Source: Exiguobacterium sp. RIT594 (lineage in GTDB: Bacteria; Bacillota; Bacilli; Exiguobacteriales; Exiguobacteriaceae). Taken from it: DNA of 64,000 nucleotides. Shown here piece after piece: positions 51,361 through 60,741 of the stretch. Position numbers and translations under genes: made by a program. The notes beneath the pieces are model-generated. The model saw nothing but the letters and a program-made list of their open reading frames with translations, was not told the origin of the DNA and did no database searches. The stretch spans positions 1,798,001-1,862,000 of the forward strand of contig NZ_QPKF01000001.1 in assembly GCF_003339585.1 (NCBI RefSeq), given 5' to 3'. Each line of letters opens with the position of its first letter. Position 1 is the first letter of the stretch.

Positions 51361-51451
51361 ACTTTTTCCGCCTTCCATTAGTCAAGGAGACACAACACTC
51401 CCCTTACATCTATTTCCATTTTACATGTTCTAGATGTTTTAGCCAATGCTT

Positions 51452-51465
51452 CAGGAACGTTCCTG
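51452..51465. promoter_or_regulatory. 14-bp perfect palindrome between acetyltransferase and helicase genes
   Basis: CAGGAACGTTCCTG lies in the divergent promoter region. It is not a LexA box (no spacer between GAAC and GTTC). The binding protein is unknown. Confidence 0.35.
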
Positions 51466-51585
51466 TAAAAGTTTTTATCTTTACTTATATTCCACTTCTT
51501 GTGTAGACTTAATCAATTGTCCGGCTGAAAATGCTAAACTAAGAAAAGAAAATTGAGTTTACAAAGGTAAGAGGTGAATAAACCG

Positions 51586-53760
51586 ATGTCCCCAGACTTT
51601 TTTGAACGCATGGAGATGGAAACCGGGACCAGATTAAATACGGTCCAGCGCCAAGCGATTGAGCACGATCGAGGTCCGCTCCTATTACTCGCTTCCCCGG
51701 GTTCAGGAAAAACAACAACATTGAATTTTAAAATTGCCTATTTGATTCTCGAGAAAAAGGTGAATCCCCGGTCCATTCTCGGATTAACTTTCAGTAAAGC
51801 TGCTGCTCATGAGATGGCAGAACGTTTTCACGATTGGTTTCATCATTTAATCGGGACGACGGCTTCCTTTTCGACAATCCATAGTTTTGCCTTTCAAGTC
51901 GTCCGTGATTATGCGGCAACACATCGCCTTCAGTATACGATTATCGAAGGAGCCGTTGAAAAATCGGCAACACATCGTCCGGAACAGCCGTTGCATAAAC
52001 GAATGATTCTTCGCCGGATTTTCCAAGAAATTAACCGGAGCGTCATTACGGAAGATCAGATGGATGAATTATTGCGAATGATTTCTTTCGTTAAAAATCG
52101 GTTATTGGCAACGAAGGATGTTGAAACATTAAAAACGACCATTAAGCATTTTCCAGAGATTTACTCTGCTTATGAACAATTTAAACTGCGGGATCCCCTC
52201 CATCCGCTGATGGACTTTGATGACATGTTGACGTATGCCAATACGATTCTGTCAGAAGATGCGTTACTGCTTAGATCGTACCAACGGCGTTTTGAGTATA
52301 TTTTAACGGACGAAAGTCAGGATACGTCGTTAGTCCAGCATCAACTTGTCGAAAAACTGGCATTGCCTCACAATAACCTTTGTGTCGTCGCCGACGATGA
52401 TCAAACGCTGTACAGCTGGCGCGGTGCAGATGTATCAAAAATCATCCATTTTAAGGATACGTATCCCGATGCGACTGTATTGTACATGGAACAAAACTAT
52501 CGTTCCTCTAAAGAAATCGTCGAAACCGCCAATCGGTTCATCCAGCGTAATAAGGTCCGTTATCCGAAGAAGATGTATACGGAAAATCCCTCTTCCCGTG
52601 CCATCACCGTTGAAACGTTACCGGCGTACGAAGACCAAACGCGGTATGTCATTCGTCAATTACGCGAGGAAACGAATTTTAAAGAAGTAGCGATTTTATA
52701 CCGCAACAACTCGTCCTCGATCAATATCATGAATGCCCTTGATCTAGCCGGTATCCCTTTTTATATCAAGGACGTCGACCATAAATTCTTTAGCCATTGG
52801 GTTTTAAAGGATATCTTACATTTCATCGAACTGGCCAACGACCCTTCTAATGTGGATGTTTTGGCGCAAATTCATACGAAATTTGCAGGCTATATCTCAA
52901 AAGTTCAATTACAGCGTCTGTATGAATTACGAAACGGCGAAAATGTATTTGATGTGTTGATTCAACATGTCGAGATGAAGTTTTATCAAAAAAAACAGCT
53001 CAAAACCATTAAATCGGTCTTCAACGCTATACAAACCGCCCGACCTGCCGCTGCTTTGGCACTGATCCGTAATGAACTCGGTTATGAAAAAAATCTGAGG
53101 AAAATGAGTGACAGTCTTGGATTCAGCATTGATTTTTTACTTGAAATGCTCAACACGATTGAAAATGTCGCAAGTGATCTTCCGACCTCCCTTGCCTTTA
53201 AGGAACGGATTGTCCACCTCGAACAACTCATGCGTCAAGCAAAATCGAACAAACAGCAAAATGCCGTCACGCTGTCGACTTTCCACAGTGCGAAGGGACT
53301 TGAGTTCGACCGTGTCTTCATGATTGATCTGATCAACGGTGTTCTTCCGTCGTCTGATAACATTAAATCGTATAAAGACGGGCAACTCGAAGAAATGGAA
53401 GAAGCCGTCCGTCTGTTTTATGTCGGGATGACACGGGCACGTCATGACCTTCATCTGTTGTCTTACCGCTATAAATCAAAACCGGTCGAAGAATCCTTAT
53501 TCATCGCAAATATCCGGCAGATTCTCAACCCGGATCAAAAGGCACAAAAAGAAGCCCGCTACGCTTCACGTTTGAACAACCAACCGGCCGGTCCCCTTCT
53601 TGCCGTCGAGAAGAACATGCGGATCCGGCATACATCCTTCGGTGAGGGAACGATTGTTCATGTAATGGACGACGTTCTCGAGATTCAGTTTGATAAGGGC
53701 ATCGATAAGCAACTGTCCCTGCAAGTCTGTTCCGAAAACCATCTGTTAACGATTCTTTAA
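51586..53760 (+). CDS. Short UvrD/PcrA-type DNA helicase with C-terminal Tudor-like domain
   Basis: SF1A 3'-5' helicase of about 724 residues. The Q motif is LNTVQRQAIEH, Walker A is ASPGSGKTTTLNF, motif II is ILTDESQDTS, motif III is VADDDQTLYSWRGA, and motif VI is VRLFYVGMTRARHDLHLLS. The C-terminal IRHTSFGEGTIVHVMDDVLEIQFDKG resembles the PcrA Tudor domain that contacts RNA polymerase. It is not the main PcrA, which sits beside ligA in Bacillales. ATG 51586 has AGAGGTG at 11 nt. GTG 51574 with AAAGG at 6 nt is the alternative. A repair or transcription-conflict role is inferred. Confidence 0.9.
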   Translation: MSPDFFERMEMETGTRLNTVQRQAIEHDRGPLLLLASPGSGKTTTLNFKIAYLILEKKVNPRSILGLTFSKAAAHEMAERFHDWFHHLIGTTASFSTIHSFAFQVVRDYAATHRLQYTIIEGAVEKSATHRPEQPLHKRMILRRIFQEINRSVITEDQMDELLRMISFVKNRLLATKDVETLKTTIKHFPEIYSAYEQFKLRDPLHPLMDFDDMLTYANTILSEDALLLRSYQRRFEYILTDESQDTSLVQHQLVEKLALPHNNLCVVADDDQTLYSWRGADVSKIIHFKDTYPDATVLYMEQNYRSSKEIVETANRFIQRNKVRYPKKMYTENPSSRAITVETLPAYEDQTRYVIRQLREETNFKEVAILYRNNSSSINIMNALDLAGIPFYIKDVDHKFFSHWVLKDILHFIELANDPSNVDVLAQIHTKFAGYISKVQLQRLYELRNGENVFDVLIQHVEMKFYQKKQLKTIKSVFNAIQTARPAAALALIRNELGYEKNLRKMSDSLGFSIDFLLEMLNTIENVASDLPTSLAFKERIVHLEQLMRQAKSNKQQNAVTLSTFHSAKGLEFDRVFMIDLINGVLPSSDNIKSYKDGQLEEMEEAVRLFYVGMTRARHDLHLLSYRYKSKPVEESLFIANIRQILNPDQKAQKEARYASRLNNQPAGPLLAVEKNMRIRHTSFGEGTIVHVMDDVLEIQFDKGIDKQLSLQVCSENHLLTIL

Positions 53761-53809
53761 AAAAGACTCATTTTCCACTGGAGCTCGTCCGGTGAAAAAT
53801 GAGTCTTTT
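53761..53809. terminator. Bidirectional terminator between helicase and mscL
   Basis: AAAAGACTCATTTTCCACTGG and its near-complement form a long stem with T-rich flanks. It starts right at the helicase stop. Confidence 0.88.
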
Positions 53810-53814
53810 GTTGA

Positions 53815-54204
53815 TCATGTCATGCGTTCATCATTTTGACGGACCAGTGCATCACGGATTTCCGTAAGCAATTTTTCTTCCGTCGTCGGAGCTGCGACTT
53901 CTTCCGTCGTCTCCTCTTTCCGACGAAAAGCATTGATGCCTTTCACAAACAAAAACAAGGCGAAAGCGATCAAGATGAACTCAATGCTCGCTTGCAGAAA
54001 TTGACCGTATAACAAATTAGCATTTCCGACCTCGACGGACAATCCTTTGACATCAATTCCACCGATGATAATACCGATCAACGGCATGAAAATACTGTCG
54101 ACCAAAGATTTGATGATGCCACTGAAGGCAGCTCCGAGGATGACCCCTACCGCCAAATCAATGACATTTCCGCGAAACGCAAACTCCTTAAACGCTTTGA
54201 ACAC
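53815..54204 (-). CDS. mscL: Large-conductance mechanosensitive channel
   Basis: Osmotic safety valve of 129 residues. The N-terminal amphipathic helix MFKAFKEFAFRGNVIDLAVGVILGAAFSGI is nearly universal in MscL and continues into helix 1. FLIAF-type helix 2 (IEFILIAFALFLFVKGIN) and a charged C-terminal bundle (LLTEIRDALVRQN) complete it. The start is GTG 54204, with GAGGGG 10 nt upstream. It follows the Cof phosphatase by 20 bp and is probably transcribed with cls and that gene. Confidence 0.97.
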   Translation of the reverse strand: MFKAFKEFAFRGNVIDLAVGVILGAAFSGIIKSLVDSIFMPLIGIIIGGIDVKGLSVEVGNANLLYGQFLQASIEFILIAFALFLFVKGINAFRRKEETTEEVAAPTTEEKLLTEIRDALVRQNDERMT

Positions 54205-54224
54205 TGCCGGTTGCCCCTCTCATT

Positions 54225-55109
54225 TTACGTCCATGCCCGATCAGCCAACTGACGAATCGCATAGCCAACCCCATTTTCATTATTTGTTTTCGTCACTTGA
54301 TGGGCAATCGCTTTTGCGTCGTCATGACCATTCCCCATCGCAATCGCCATACCGGCCACTTTGAACATCGGAACATCATTCAAGTTGTCCCCGATGACGG
54401 CGACTTCTTCGATCGACACTCCAAGGTGCTTTGCCAGTGTTTTGACCGCTGTTCCTTTATCGGCACCAAGTGCCATGACTTCGATGTTGTCATGACCGGA
54501 CGACGTCACGTATACACCCTCCACTTTTTGTTCGATTTCTTCCCAGATTTTCTTCATCAGCTCCTGATCAAAAGAGAAAGAAATGAATTTAAAGACTTGG
54601 TTAGTTTGGTTACGGATGAACGAACGGAAACCATCAATCATTTTCACATCTTCGTTGACATAATAGCGGTCATGGAAAAATTCCAACACATTTTTTGCCC
54701 GGTCGCTTTCCTGACTCATTTCCTTCAGCGAATCATAGGCCGCGTCAATCGTCGCCCCTTGTGCTGTGACAAGTCCTTTGTCACAAAACATTTCAAAGAA
54801 AACTTCATATTGACTGATGATGCCGTAAATTTGTTGCGCCTGTTCCGTCGTCAGCGTCGTCGCACTCAGCTCTTCGCCGTCGGCTGTTAAGACACGCGCT
54901 CCGTTAGACGCGATGATCGGGCACGTGATTCCTGCCTGATCCGTCAGTTCTTTCGCATTTAAGTAGTTCCGTCCTGTCGCAATCGCAAAATCAATGCCTT
55001 GTTCTTTTGCAGCTTCAATCGCCGCAATCGTTTCCGGTTCTATTTTCTGTTTACTGGATAACACCGTACCATCCATGTCTGAGATCAATAATTTGATTGC
55101 TTTTGCCAA
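54225..55109 (-). CDS. Cof-type HAD-family phosphatase
   Basis: HAD hydrolase of about 294 residues with a C2 cap. The nucleophile motif is LLISDMDGTVLSS (Asp 11 and 13). Motif II is AIATGRNYL, and motif III/IV reads VMALGADKGTAVKTLAKHLG and EVAVIGDNLNDVPMFKVAGMAIAMGNGHDDAKAIAH. The family dephosphorylates sugar phosphates or nucleotide-like metabolites. I chose TTG 55109 because AAGGAGA lies 10 nt upstream. GTG 55118 would be within 1-2 nt of that SD. The substrate is unknown. Confidence 0.9.
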   Translation of the reverse strand: MAKAIKLLISDMDGTVLSSKQKIEPETIAAIEAAKEQGIDFAIATGRNYLNAKELTDQAGITCPIIASNGARVLTADGEELSATTLTTEQAQQIYGIISQYEVFFEMFCDKGLVTAQGATIDAAYDSLKEMSQESDRAKNVLEFFHDRYYVNEDVKMIDGFRSFIRNQTNQVFKFISFSFDQELMKKIWEEIEQKVEGVYVTSSGHDNIEVMALGADKGTAVKTLAKHLGVSIEEVAVIGDNLNDVPMFKVAGMAIAMGNGHDDAKAIAHQVTKTNNENGVGYAIRQLADRAWT

Positions 55110-55191
55110 AACGTTCACTCTCCTTTATCTTTTTCCATTTTACTATACCATTTTCAGCATGATATTCCTGTTCCGACCCTTTTGATGCCGC

Positions 55192-56652
55192 TCAAAGGAT
55201 CGGAGACAACAATCGGGAAATACTCTCTTTAAACTTAATGAGTCGGGATCGTTTTGCATATTTTTCAGCCGTCAGTTGCTCACAGACAAGACAGTCTGCC
55301 TCAAACAGACGGGCCAGTTCTTCTGCAACATGCTGATCGTAGACGATCGAGTTCATCTCAAAGTTCAATCTGAAGCTCCGGGCATCGATGTTCGTCGTTC
55401 CGACGGATGCGATTTCCCGATCGACAACAATCGTTTTCGCATGGAGAAACCCCGGTTCATACGTATAGATTTTCGCCCCATAATCAATCAACTCACCGGC
55501 CGCTGCCGTCGTCGCCCAATAGACGAACGGATGGTCCGGCTTGTTCGGAATCATGATCCGGATTTCGACACCTGCCAGTAACGCCATTTTGCAGGCGTCC
55601 ATATAACTGGTATCCGGAATGAAGTAAGGCGACTGAATATAAATCGATTGTTTGGCGGATAAAATCATTTTAATCAGCAGATTTTTGAGATGTTCCGTTC
55701 TTGAATCCGGACCCGACGTCACAATCTGCATCGGCAGCTCCTGTTCAATCGAATGGGCGCCATAATAAAAAGCATTTTTTGCCGTATAGCTGTCACTGGC
55801 CTGATTCCAGTCCAAAATGAACCGGTCCAGTTGATTGTGGACGACTTCTCCTTCTAACCGGAAATGCGTGTCGCGCCAGTAGCCGAATTTTTCGTCGATC
55901 CCTAAATACTCCGTTCCGACGTTAAAGCCGCCGATATAACCAATCTTACCGTCGACGATACATGACTTCCGATGGTTCCGGTTGTTGAGACGGAAGTTGA
56001 TCAAACCGATTGTCGGCGGGAAAAAAGCGAACACTTCCCCGTTGTATTTCATCAATTCCTTAAAGTCGGACCGTTTCAAATCCCGGGAACCGACTGCATC
56101 ATAGAGCAACCGGACTTTGATTCCTTGTTTCGCTTTATGTGTCAAAGCGGCAATCAATGCTTGTCCCAGCGAATCCTTTTGAATGATGTAGTACTGAATG
56201 TTAATTTCGTGTTCCGCATTTACGATGTCGGTCATCATCCGATTAAATTTTTGCTCGCCGTCCGATAAAATGACGACCTCATTTTTAAAACTAAGCAACG
56301 CATCGTTCGAGGCTAAATTCATCCGGATCAGTTGGTCATACCGGACGATAGCAGGATGACGCTGTTGTGTCTCGAATTTATCCAATTCGGTTAATTGAAG
56401 CGTCACGCGTCGTGATTGTTCTTGTTGTTCCGTTTGTTCGACGTGATAAAAATTTGTTTTTTTCAAGAGACGTCCAAAAAATAAATAAATCAGAAACCCG
56501 ATCAACGGAACAAAATACAAAATCAAAACCCATGCCCATGTTGCGCCAATGTCTCGTCGTTCCAAAAAAATAACGGTGACGACCGCCAATAAATTCATGA
56601 TAATCAAGCCGTAAGCCAATATGACGAGCATCGTACTCAACACGTCAAGCAC
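55192..56652 (-). CDS. cls: Cardiolipin synthase
   Basis: Membrane phospholipase-D-family enzyme that joins two phosphatidylglycerols into cardiolipin. The 486 residues begin with two hydrophobic helices (about 5-25 and 35-58). Both HKD motifs are present: NHRKSCIVDGKIGYIGGFN (with Asn-His-Arg-Lys) and HAKTIVVDREIASVGTTNID. The start is GTG 56652 (AAGGAGG 7 nt upstream). An intergenic gap of about 80 bp separates it from the HAD gene. Together with pssA at 9 kb it points to a membrane rich in PE/CL. Confidence 0.95.
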   Translation of the reverse strand: MLDVLSTMLVILAYGLIIMNLLAVVTVIFLERRDIGATWAWVLILYFVPLIGFLIYLFFGRLLKKTNFYHVEQTEQQEQSRRVTLQLTELDKFETQQRHPAIVRYDQLIRMNLASNDALLSFKNEVVILSDGEQKFNRMMTDIVNAEHEINIQYYIIQKDSLGQALIAALTHKAKQGIKVRLLYDAVGSRDLKRSDFKELMKYNGEVFAFFPPTIGLINFRLNNRNHRKSCIVDGKIGYIGGFNVGTEYLGIDEKFGYWRDTHFRLEGEVVHNQLDRFILDWNQASDSYTAKNAFYYGAHSIEQELPMQIVTSGPDSRTEHLKNLLIKMILSAKQSIYIQSPYFIPDTSYMDACKMALLAGVEIRIMIPNKPDHPFVYWATTAAAGELIDYGAKIYTYEPGFLHAKTIVVDREIASVGTTNIDARSFRLNFEMNSIVYDQHVAEELARLFEADCLVCEQLTAEKYAKRSRLIKFKESISRLLSPIL

Positions 56653-56733
56653 TGGATCTCCTCCTTTGTTCTACCTGTCACCTTTTCCCGCTGCAATGTA
56701 TAAGGTATTCCTTATTTTCAAAGTAAATAAAAC

Positions 56734-56778
56734 AAAAAAGTGCAGGAAACTCCTAAAAAAGATGGAGTTTCCTGCACT
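56734..56778 (-). terminator. Terminator of the hemE-hemH-hemY operon
   Basis: AGTGCAGGAAACTCC / GGAGTTTCCTGCACT perfect 15-bp stem, then six T leftward. Confidence 0.92.
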
Positions 56779-56788
56779 GGATAAGATT

Positions 56789-58213
56789 TTACGTTTCATT
56801 GACGGATTCATCCGCGTGGGATTGTTCCAATTCAATTGATTCAACCATTGTTTTTGCACTGGCTACACAATCCGGCAATCCTACCCCGTCATAGGCAAGT
56901 CCTGCGAGATAAATGCCGGGATATTGTGCCAATACTTCCTCCCGGACGCGCTGAATTCGATCGGCATGACCGACTGTATATGCAGGAAGACCATCTACCA
57001 ACCGGCTGATGATGACTTGTTTCGGTTCTAATGCCCGTCCGCAAATCTTTTCTAAATCCTGCAACACAGCTTGTTGCAGAACTTCATCTGATTCATAAAC
57101 CAAATGATCATTGCCCGGTCGACCGACGAATGCACGCAGGACCGTATGATCCGGAGCGGAATGATTCCATTTTTGATCGATCGCCGTACAGGCCGTGATG
57201 GAATACGGTGCCCGTCGATTGACGACAAAACCTGTTCCTTCAATCGGTAACGACTCTTGTTGATCAAAAATCATCGTAATCGTTGCCGTCGAGTGCGTCG
57301 TCAACTGTTCAAGCTCCGGCAAGTGGGCATCCGGCAACAATTTGACGACTTGAGGATGCGGAATCGTCAAGAGTACGTAATCTGCATACTCCGGACCATG
57401 ATCCGTTTTCAACCGGTAGCGTCCGTCTTCACGTGAAATCTCAAGCAATGGCGTTTCCAGCCGCACTTCCGAACGTTCGAGCATCTCTTCCAATCGTTCA
57501 ATCAACGATTCGAGTCCTGTTTCAAGCGATAAAAACTGTCCCGTCGCTTTGATTGTTGTTTGCGGAGTCTGCGGCAATTGATCGAGCGGACGCATTAAAC
57601 GCATCCCTTCAAACAATGAACCGGCTTTTTGTTCGTTCGCGACGAATTGGGGATACGTCGCAAACGTACTCATCTGATCGATGTTACCGGCATAAATCCC
57701 GGATAACAAAGGTTCAATCAGTTTTTCGACTAGTGCATCCCCGAGCCGCGGACGTAAATACTCTCCGAGCGGAATGTCCTGTTCAGGAATCCTTAACTCC
57801 TCCGATGGATGTAACAACAAGTCAGCGACTTCCTGTTTTTCCTGTTCTGTCAGTAACGTCGTTTCCCGAAACAGATCAAGATCCGTCGGAATTCCCATGA
57901 CCGCCCCCTTAGGAATCGGGTGAAGACCACCCGTATCCAAAATAAAAGCTTGGGACGTGTTATTTCGGACCAGTTTTTCACCCAGTCCGATTGCTTCAAT
58001 CAAATCCGTCAAAATATGTTTTCGGGCGACGTAAGAATCCGGTCCGCGTTCAATCGTAAAACCATCTTCTCGGTACGTCGCGACTTTTCCGCCCAGACGT
58101 TCTCCGGCTTCAAGCAACGTGATGTTCAAATCAGGAAAAGTACGTTCTGCGTAATAGGCAGCGGCAAGACCAGTAATACCACCGCCGACGATGACGAGAC
58201 GTTTACTTGACAT
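56789..58213 (-). CDS. hemY: Coproporphyrinogen III / protoporphyrinogen oxidase (HemY/CgoX)
   Basis: FAD enzyme of 474 residues for the aromatisation step of haem synthesis. The FAD motif is [19 protein letters not shown], and [10 protein letters not shown] plus the C-terminal [22 protein letters not shown] are typical of HemY. In Firmicutes this enzyme is now known to oxidise coproporphyrinogen III (the CgoX step), not protoporphyrinogen. That assignment is by phylum. It starts at ATG 58213, overlapping hemH by 11 bp. It is the last gene of the hem operon before a strong terminator. Confidence 0.95.
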   Translation of the reverse strand: MSSKRLVIVGGGITGLAAAYYAERTFPDLNITLLEAGERLGGKVATYREDGFTIERGPDSYVARKHILTDLIEAIGLGEKLVRNNTSQAFILDTGGLHPIPKGAVMGIPTDLDLFRETTLLTEQEKQEVADLLLHPSEELRIPEQDIPLGEYLRPRLGDALVEKLIEPLLSGIYAGNIDQMSTFATYPQFVANEQKAGSLFEGMRLMRPLDQLPQTPQTTIKATGQFLSLETGLESLIERLEEMLERSEVRLETPLLEISREDGRYRLKTDHGPEYADYVLLTIPHPQVVKLLPDAHLPELEQLTTHSTATITMIFDQQESLPIEGTGFVVNRRAPYSITACTAIDQKWNHSAPDHTVLRAFVGRPGNDHLVYESDEVLQQAVLQDLEKICGRALEPKQVIISRLVDGLPAYTVGHADRIQRVREEVLAQYPGIYLAGLAYDGVGLPDCVASAKTMVESIELEQSHADESVNET

Positions 58214-59135
58214 AACTGCCGACCTGTTTCGAAACAGCCTCGGTGACTGCTTTCATGAAGGCAGGATCTGCATTCGGCATAATCGGACGTGCGTAATGAA
58301 TGCCCAGTTCGTCACAGACGACTTTACACTCATAATCATTGTCGAACAGGACTTCCAAGTGATCGGCAACGAATCCGACAGGAACGTAGACGAATGCTTC
58401 ATACCCTTTTGCTTCATAAACGTCACGCGTCAAATCTTGTACATCTGGTCCTAGCCAAGGTTCTGGCGTTTGTCCGGCTGATTGCCAGCCTGTGATCATA
58501 TGTTTGACACCGGCACGTGCCGCAATCAGATCTGCTGTCTCTTTTAATTGTTCCGGGTACGGATCACCGTTCGCGATGATTTTTTCCGGTAAACTGTGTG
58601 CGGACACGACCAAGACCGCTTTTTCTTCCGGTACCGGTAATGCATCAAACGTTTTCCGGATTTCTTTACCCCACCAGTCAATGAACGCTTCTTCTTTGTA
58701 CCATGACTCAACAGAAGCCAAATGAATGCCGTGTTTATCTGCCACTTCTTTCGCCCGACCGTTGTATGAACGGATGCTGAACGTCGAGTAGTGCGGTGCA
58801 AGTACGACCGTGACTGCTTCTGTGATACCGTCTTTCGCCATTTGTTCTACAGCATCCTCGACGAACGGTTCAATATGCTTCAGACCCAAATACAGTTTGA
58901 ATTCGATTTCGCCCGCATATTTTTCCGACAATTGGCGGTGTAATTCTTCCGCTTGATCGATCGTAACTTGCGCCAGCGGTGAAACACCACCGATTGCTTC
59001 ATACCGTTCTGTCAGTTCAGCCAATGCTTCTGGAGACGGTTTCCGTCCGCGACGGATATGTGTGTAATACCGCTCAATGTCTTCCGGTTTGTAGGGCGTA
59101 CCATACGCCATGACGAGTAATCCTAATGTTTTCAT
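58203..59135 (-). CDS. hemH: Ferrochelatase (coproporphyrin type, CpfC)
   Basis: Soluble enzyme of 310 residues that inserts Fe2+ into the porphyrin. It opens [26 protein letters not shown], as in B. subtilis HemH. The catalytic His is probably in [11 protein letters not shown] near residue 183, and the acidic E in the [15 protein letters not shown] region follows. In Firmicutes the substrate is coproporphyrin III. GGAGG lies 7 nt before ATG 59135, inside the end of hemE (4-bp overlap). Co-translation with hemY is expected. Confidence 0.96.
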   Translation of the reverse strand: MKTLGLLVMAYGTPYKPEDIERYYTHIRRGRKPSPEALAELTERYEAIGGVSPLAQVTIDQAEELHRQLSEKYAGEIEFKLYLGLKHIEPFVEDAVEQMAKDGITEAVTVVLAPHYSTFSIRSYNGRAKEVADKHGIHLASVESWYKEEAFIDWWGKEIRKTFDALPVPEEKAVLVVSAHSLPEKIIANGDPYPEQLKETADLIAARAGVKHMITGWQSAGQTPEPWLGPDVQDLTRDVYEAKGYEAFVYVPVGFVADHLEVLFDNDYECKVVCDELGIHYARPIMPNADPAFMKAVTEAVSKQVGSYVK

Positions 59136-60178
59136 TTCGCTACCTCCATTTTTTCTTTCGAGTAATCATGGATATATGCAGTGAGACGTTTTAAGACTTC
59201 CGGATCCACTTCCGGGAAAATACCGTGTCCTAAATTAAAGATGAAACCGGGACGTTTCATTCCCATATCAAGAATTTCTTTTGTTTTCGCTTCGAGAATC
59301 TCCCAAGGGGCAAGCAGGTAAGAGGGATCCAGATTTCCCTGTAAGGTTTTCGTCAGTCCGCGTTCACGTGCTGCATCTACCGACAACCGCCAGTCGAGTC
59401 CGACGACGTCGAGCGGCAGATCATGCCATTCTTCCGCCAAGTGACTTGCTCCGACACCAAACATGATCATCGGAACGCCTGTTTCTTTTAATTCCGTAAA
59501 AATACGTTCCATCGTCGGTTTGATATACAGGACATAATCATTTCGGCTTGTCGTCCCGACCCACGAATCAAAGATTTGGAATGCCTGGATACCGGCATCG
59601 ACTTGTGCCTTGATATAATCAATGACCATATCTCCGAGTTTCTCCATTAAAGCATGCCATACATCAGGATGACCATACATCAATGCTTTCGTTTTATGGT
59701 AGCCTTTTGACGGACCACCCTCGATCATATAACTGGCTAGTGTAAACGGAGCTCCCGAAAAACCGATTAACGGCACTTCAAGACGTTCACGCAACAGCTT
59801 AATCGTTTCAAAAATGTAGGGAATATCTTCTTTTTTAAATGGTTGGAGCGCTTGAACATCATCCATTGTCCGAATCGGGTTAGCGATGACAGGACCAATG
59901 CCGCTTTTAATCTCGACGTCGACACCCATCGAAGGCAACGGTGTCATAATATCTTTATAAAGAATCGCTGCGTCGACTCCCAACTGCTTCACTGGTAGTT
60001 CTGTGACATAGGCGCACAACTCAGGGTCATGGGTAATCTCAAACAATGTCCGTGTCTTTTTGATTTCACGATACTCCGCTTGATACCGACCTGCTTGCCG
60101 CATATACCAGACCGGTACATGGCTTACTTCTTCGCCACGAATGGCTCGCAAAAATGTATCATTAAAGTTTTTCATCAT
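59132..60178 (-). CDS. hemE: Uroporphyrinogen decarboxylase
   Basis: TIM-barrel enzyme of 348 residues that decarboxylates uroporphyrinogen III to coproporphyrinogen III. Signature segments: [20 protein letters not shown] (Arg cluster for substrate), [60 protein letters not shown] (family QIFDSWVG) and [21 protein letters not shown] precedes a double ATG (60178 or 60175). It is the first gene of hemE-hemH-hemY. A promoter with a TCTGAAATTCAGA palindrome lies upstream. Confidence 0.97.
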   Translation of the reverse strand: MMKNFNDTFLRAIRGEEVSHVPVWYMRQAGRYQAEYREIKKTRTLFEITHDPELCAYVTELPVKQLGVDAAILYKDIMTPLPSMGVDVEIKSGIGPVIANPIRTMDDVQALQPFKKEDIPYIFETIKLLRERLEVPLIGFSGAPFTLASYMIEGGPSKGYHKTKALMYGHPDVWHALMEKLGDMVIDYIKAQVDAGIQAFQIFDSWVGTTSRNDYVLYIKPTMERIFTELKETGVPMIMFGVGASHLAEEWHDLPLDVVGLDWRLSVDAARERGLTKTLQGNLDPSYLLAPWEILEAKTKEILDMGMKRPGFIFNLGHGIFPEVDPEVLKRLTAYIHDYSKEKMEVAK

Positions 60179-60244
60179 AACTACCCCTTTATACTCGTTC
60201 TAACGCCCCAAAATAACGCACGATAAGTTTGTGAACACAGAAAC

Positions 60245-60275
60245 ATTATATCTGAAATTCAGAACGGTGTGCCAA
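60245..60275 (-). promoter_or_regulatory. hemE promoter with internal palindrome
   Basis: Leftward -10 TATAAT (60245-60250) with TTGGCA at 19 bp (60270-60275). TCTGAAATTCAGA (60251-60263, 6-bp arms) fills the space next to -10. It is unlike PerR or Fur boxes as I know them. Confidence 0.5.
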
Positions 60276-60321
60276 TAAATCGTTTACAAAATTACAGTTC
60301 TGTTACGCGTTCATCAAATGT

Positions 60322-60624
60322 TCACCGTTTCTTATAAAGTCCGAAGGCAGCATTCAACTGTCCACGAATTAAATCGGAACGTTGCTGTTCCGTTACTTTC
60401 CGTTCCTTCTCGCGGATTTCATGTGTCCGCCACCCATCTTCGATCTTTTCTGCAACTTCTACCAATCGTTCAATATCTGTAAACGAGTATTTTCTTGTTT
60501 TCCCGTTCGTCCGCTCCGGAAAAATCAATTTCCGTTCTTCATAGTAACGAATTTGACGTTCCGATAACCCGGTCAATTCGCAGACAATCCCAATCGTCAT
60601 CACCTTCTTCTCCCGGTAGTTCAT
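60322..60624 (-). CDS. tnrA: Nitrogen regulator TnrA (MerR/GlnR family)
   Basis: Global nitrogen transcription factor of 100 residues. The MerR-type winged helix reads IGIVCELTGLSERQIRYYEERKLIFPERTNGKTRKYSF. The C-terminal GQLNAAFGLYKKR is typical of TnrA, whose tail binds feedback-inhibited glutamine synthetase. GlnR of B. subtilis is longer with a different tail, and the divergent ammonium transporter also favours TnrA. The start is ATG 60624 (AAAGGAG at 8 nt). The GTG at 60633 is within that SD. A perfect TnrA box lies 30 bp upstream, suggesting autoregulation. Confidence 0.9.
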   Translation of the reverse strand: MNYREKKVMTIGIVCELTGLSERQIRYYEERKLIFPERTNGKTRKYSFTDIERLVEVAEKIEDGWRTHEIREKERKVTEQQRSDLIRGQLNAAFGLYKKR

Positions 60625-60653
60625 CTTCGTCACTCCTTTCCTTCAAAATACCA

Positions 60654-60670
60654 TGTCAGATTTTCTGACA
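60654..60670. promoter_or_regulatory. TnrA box between tnrA and amtB
   Basis: TGTCAGATTTTCTGACA fits the consensus TGTNANAWWWTNTNACA at every fixed position. It lies 30 bp from tnrA and 72 bp from amtB, in the position for control of both. Confidence 0.85.
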
Positions 60671-60741
60671 CAAGACGTTTCTTGGAAAGGATTTCCGTCT
60701 AAAGTAAACACATACTTTAAATTGATAAAGGAGGAACGACG

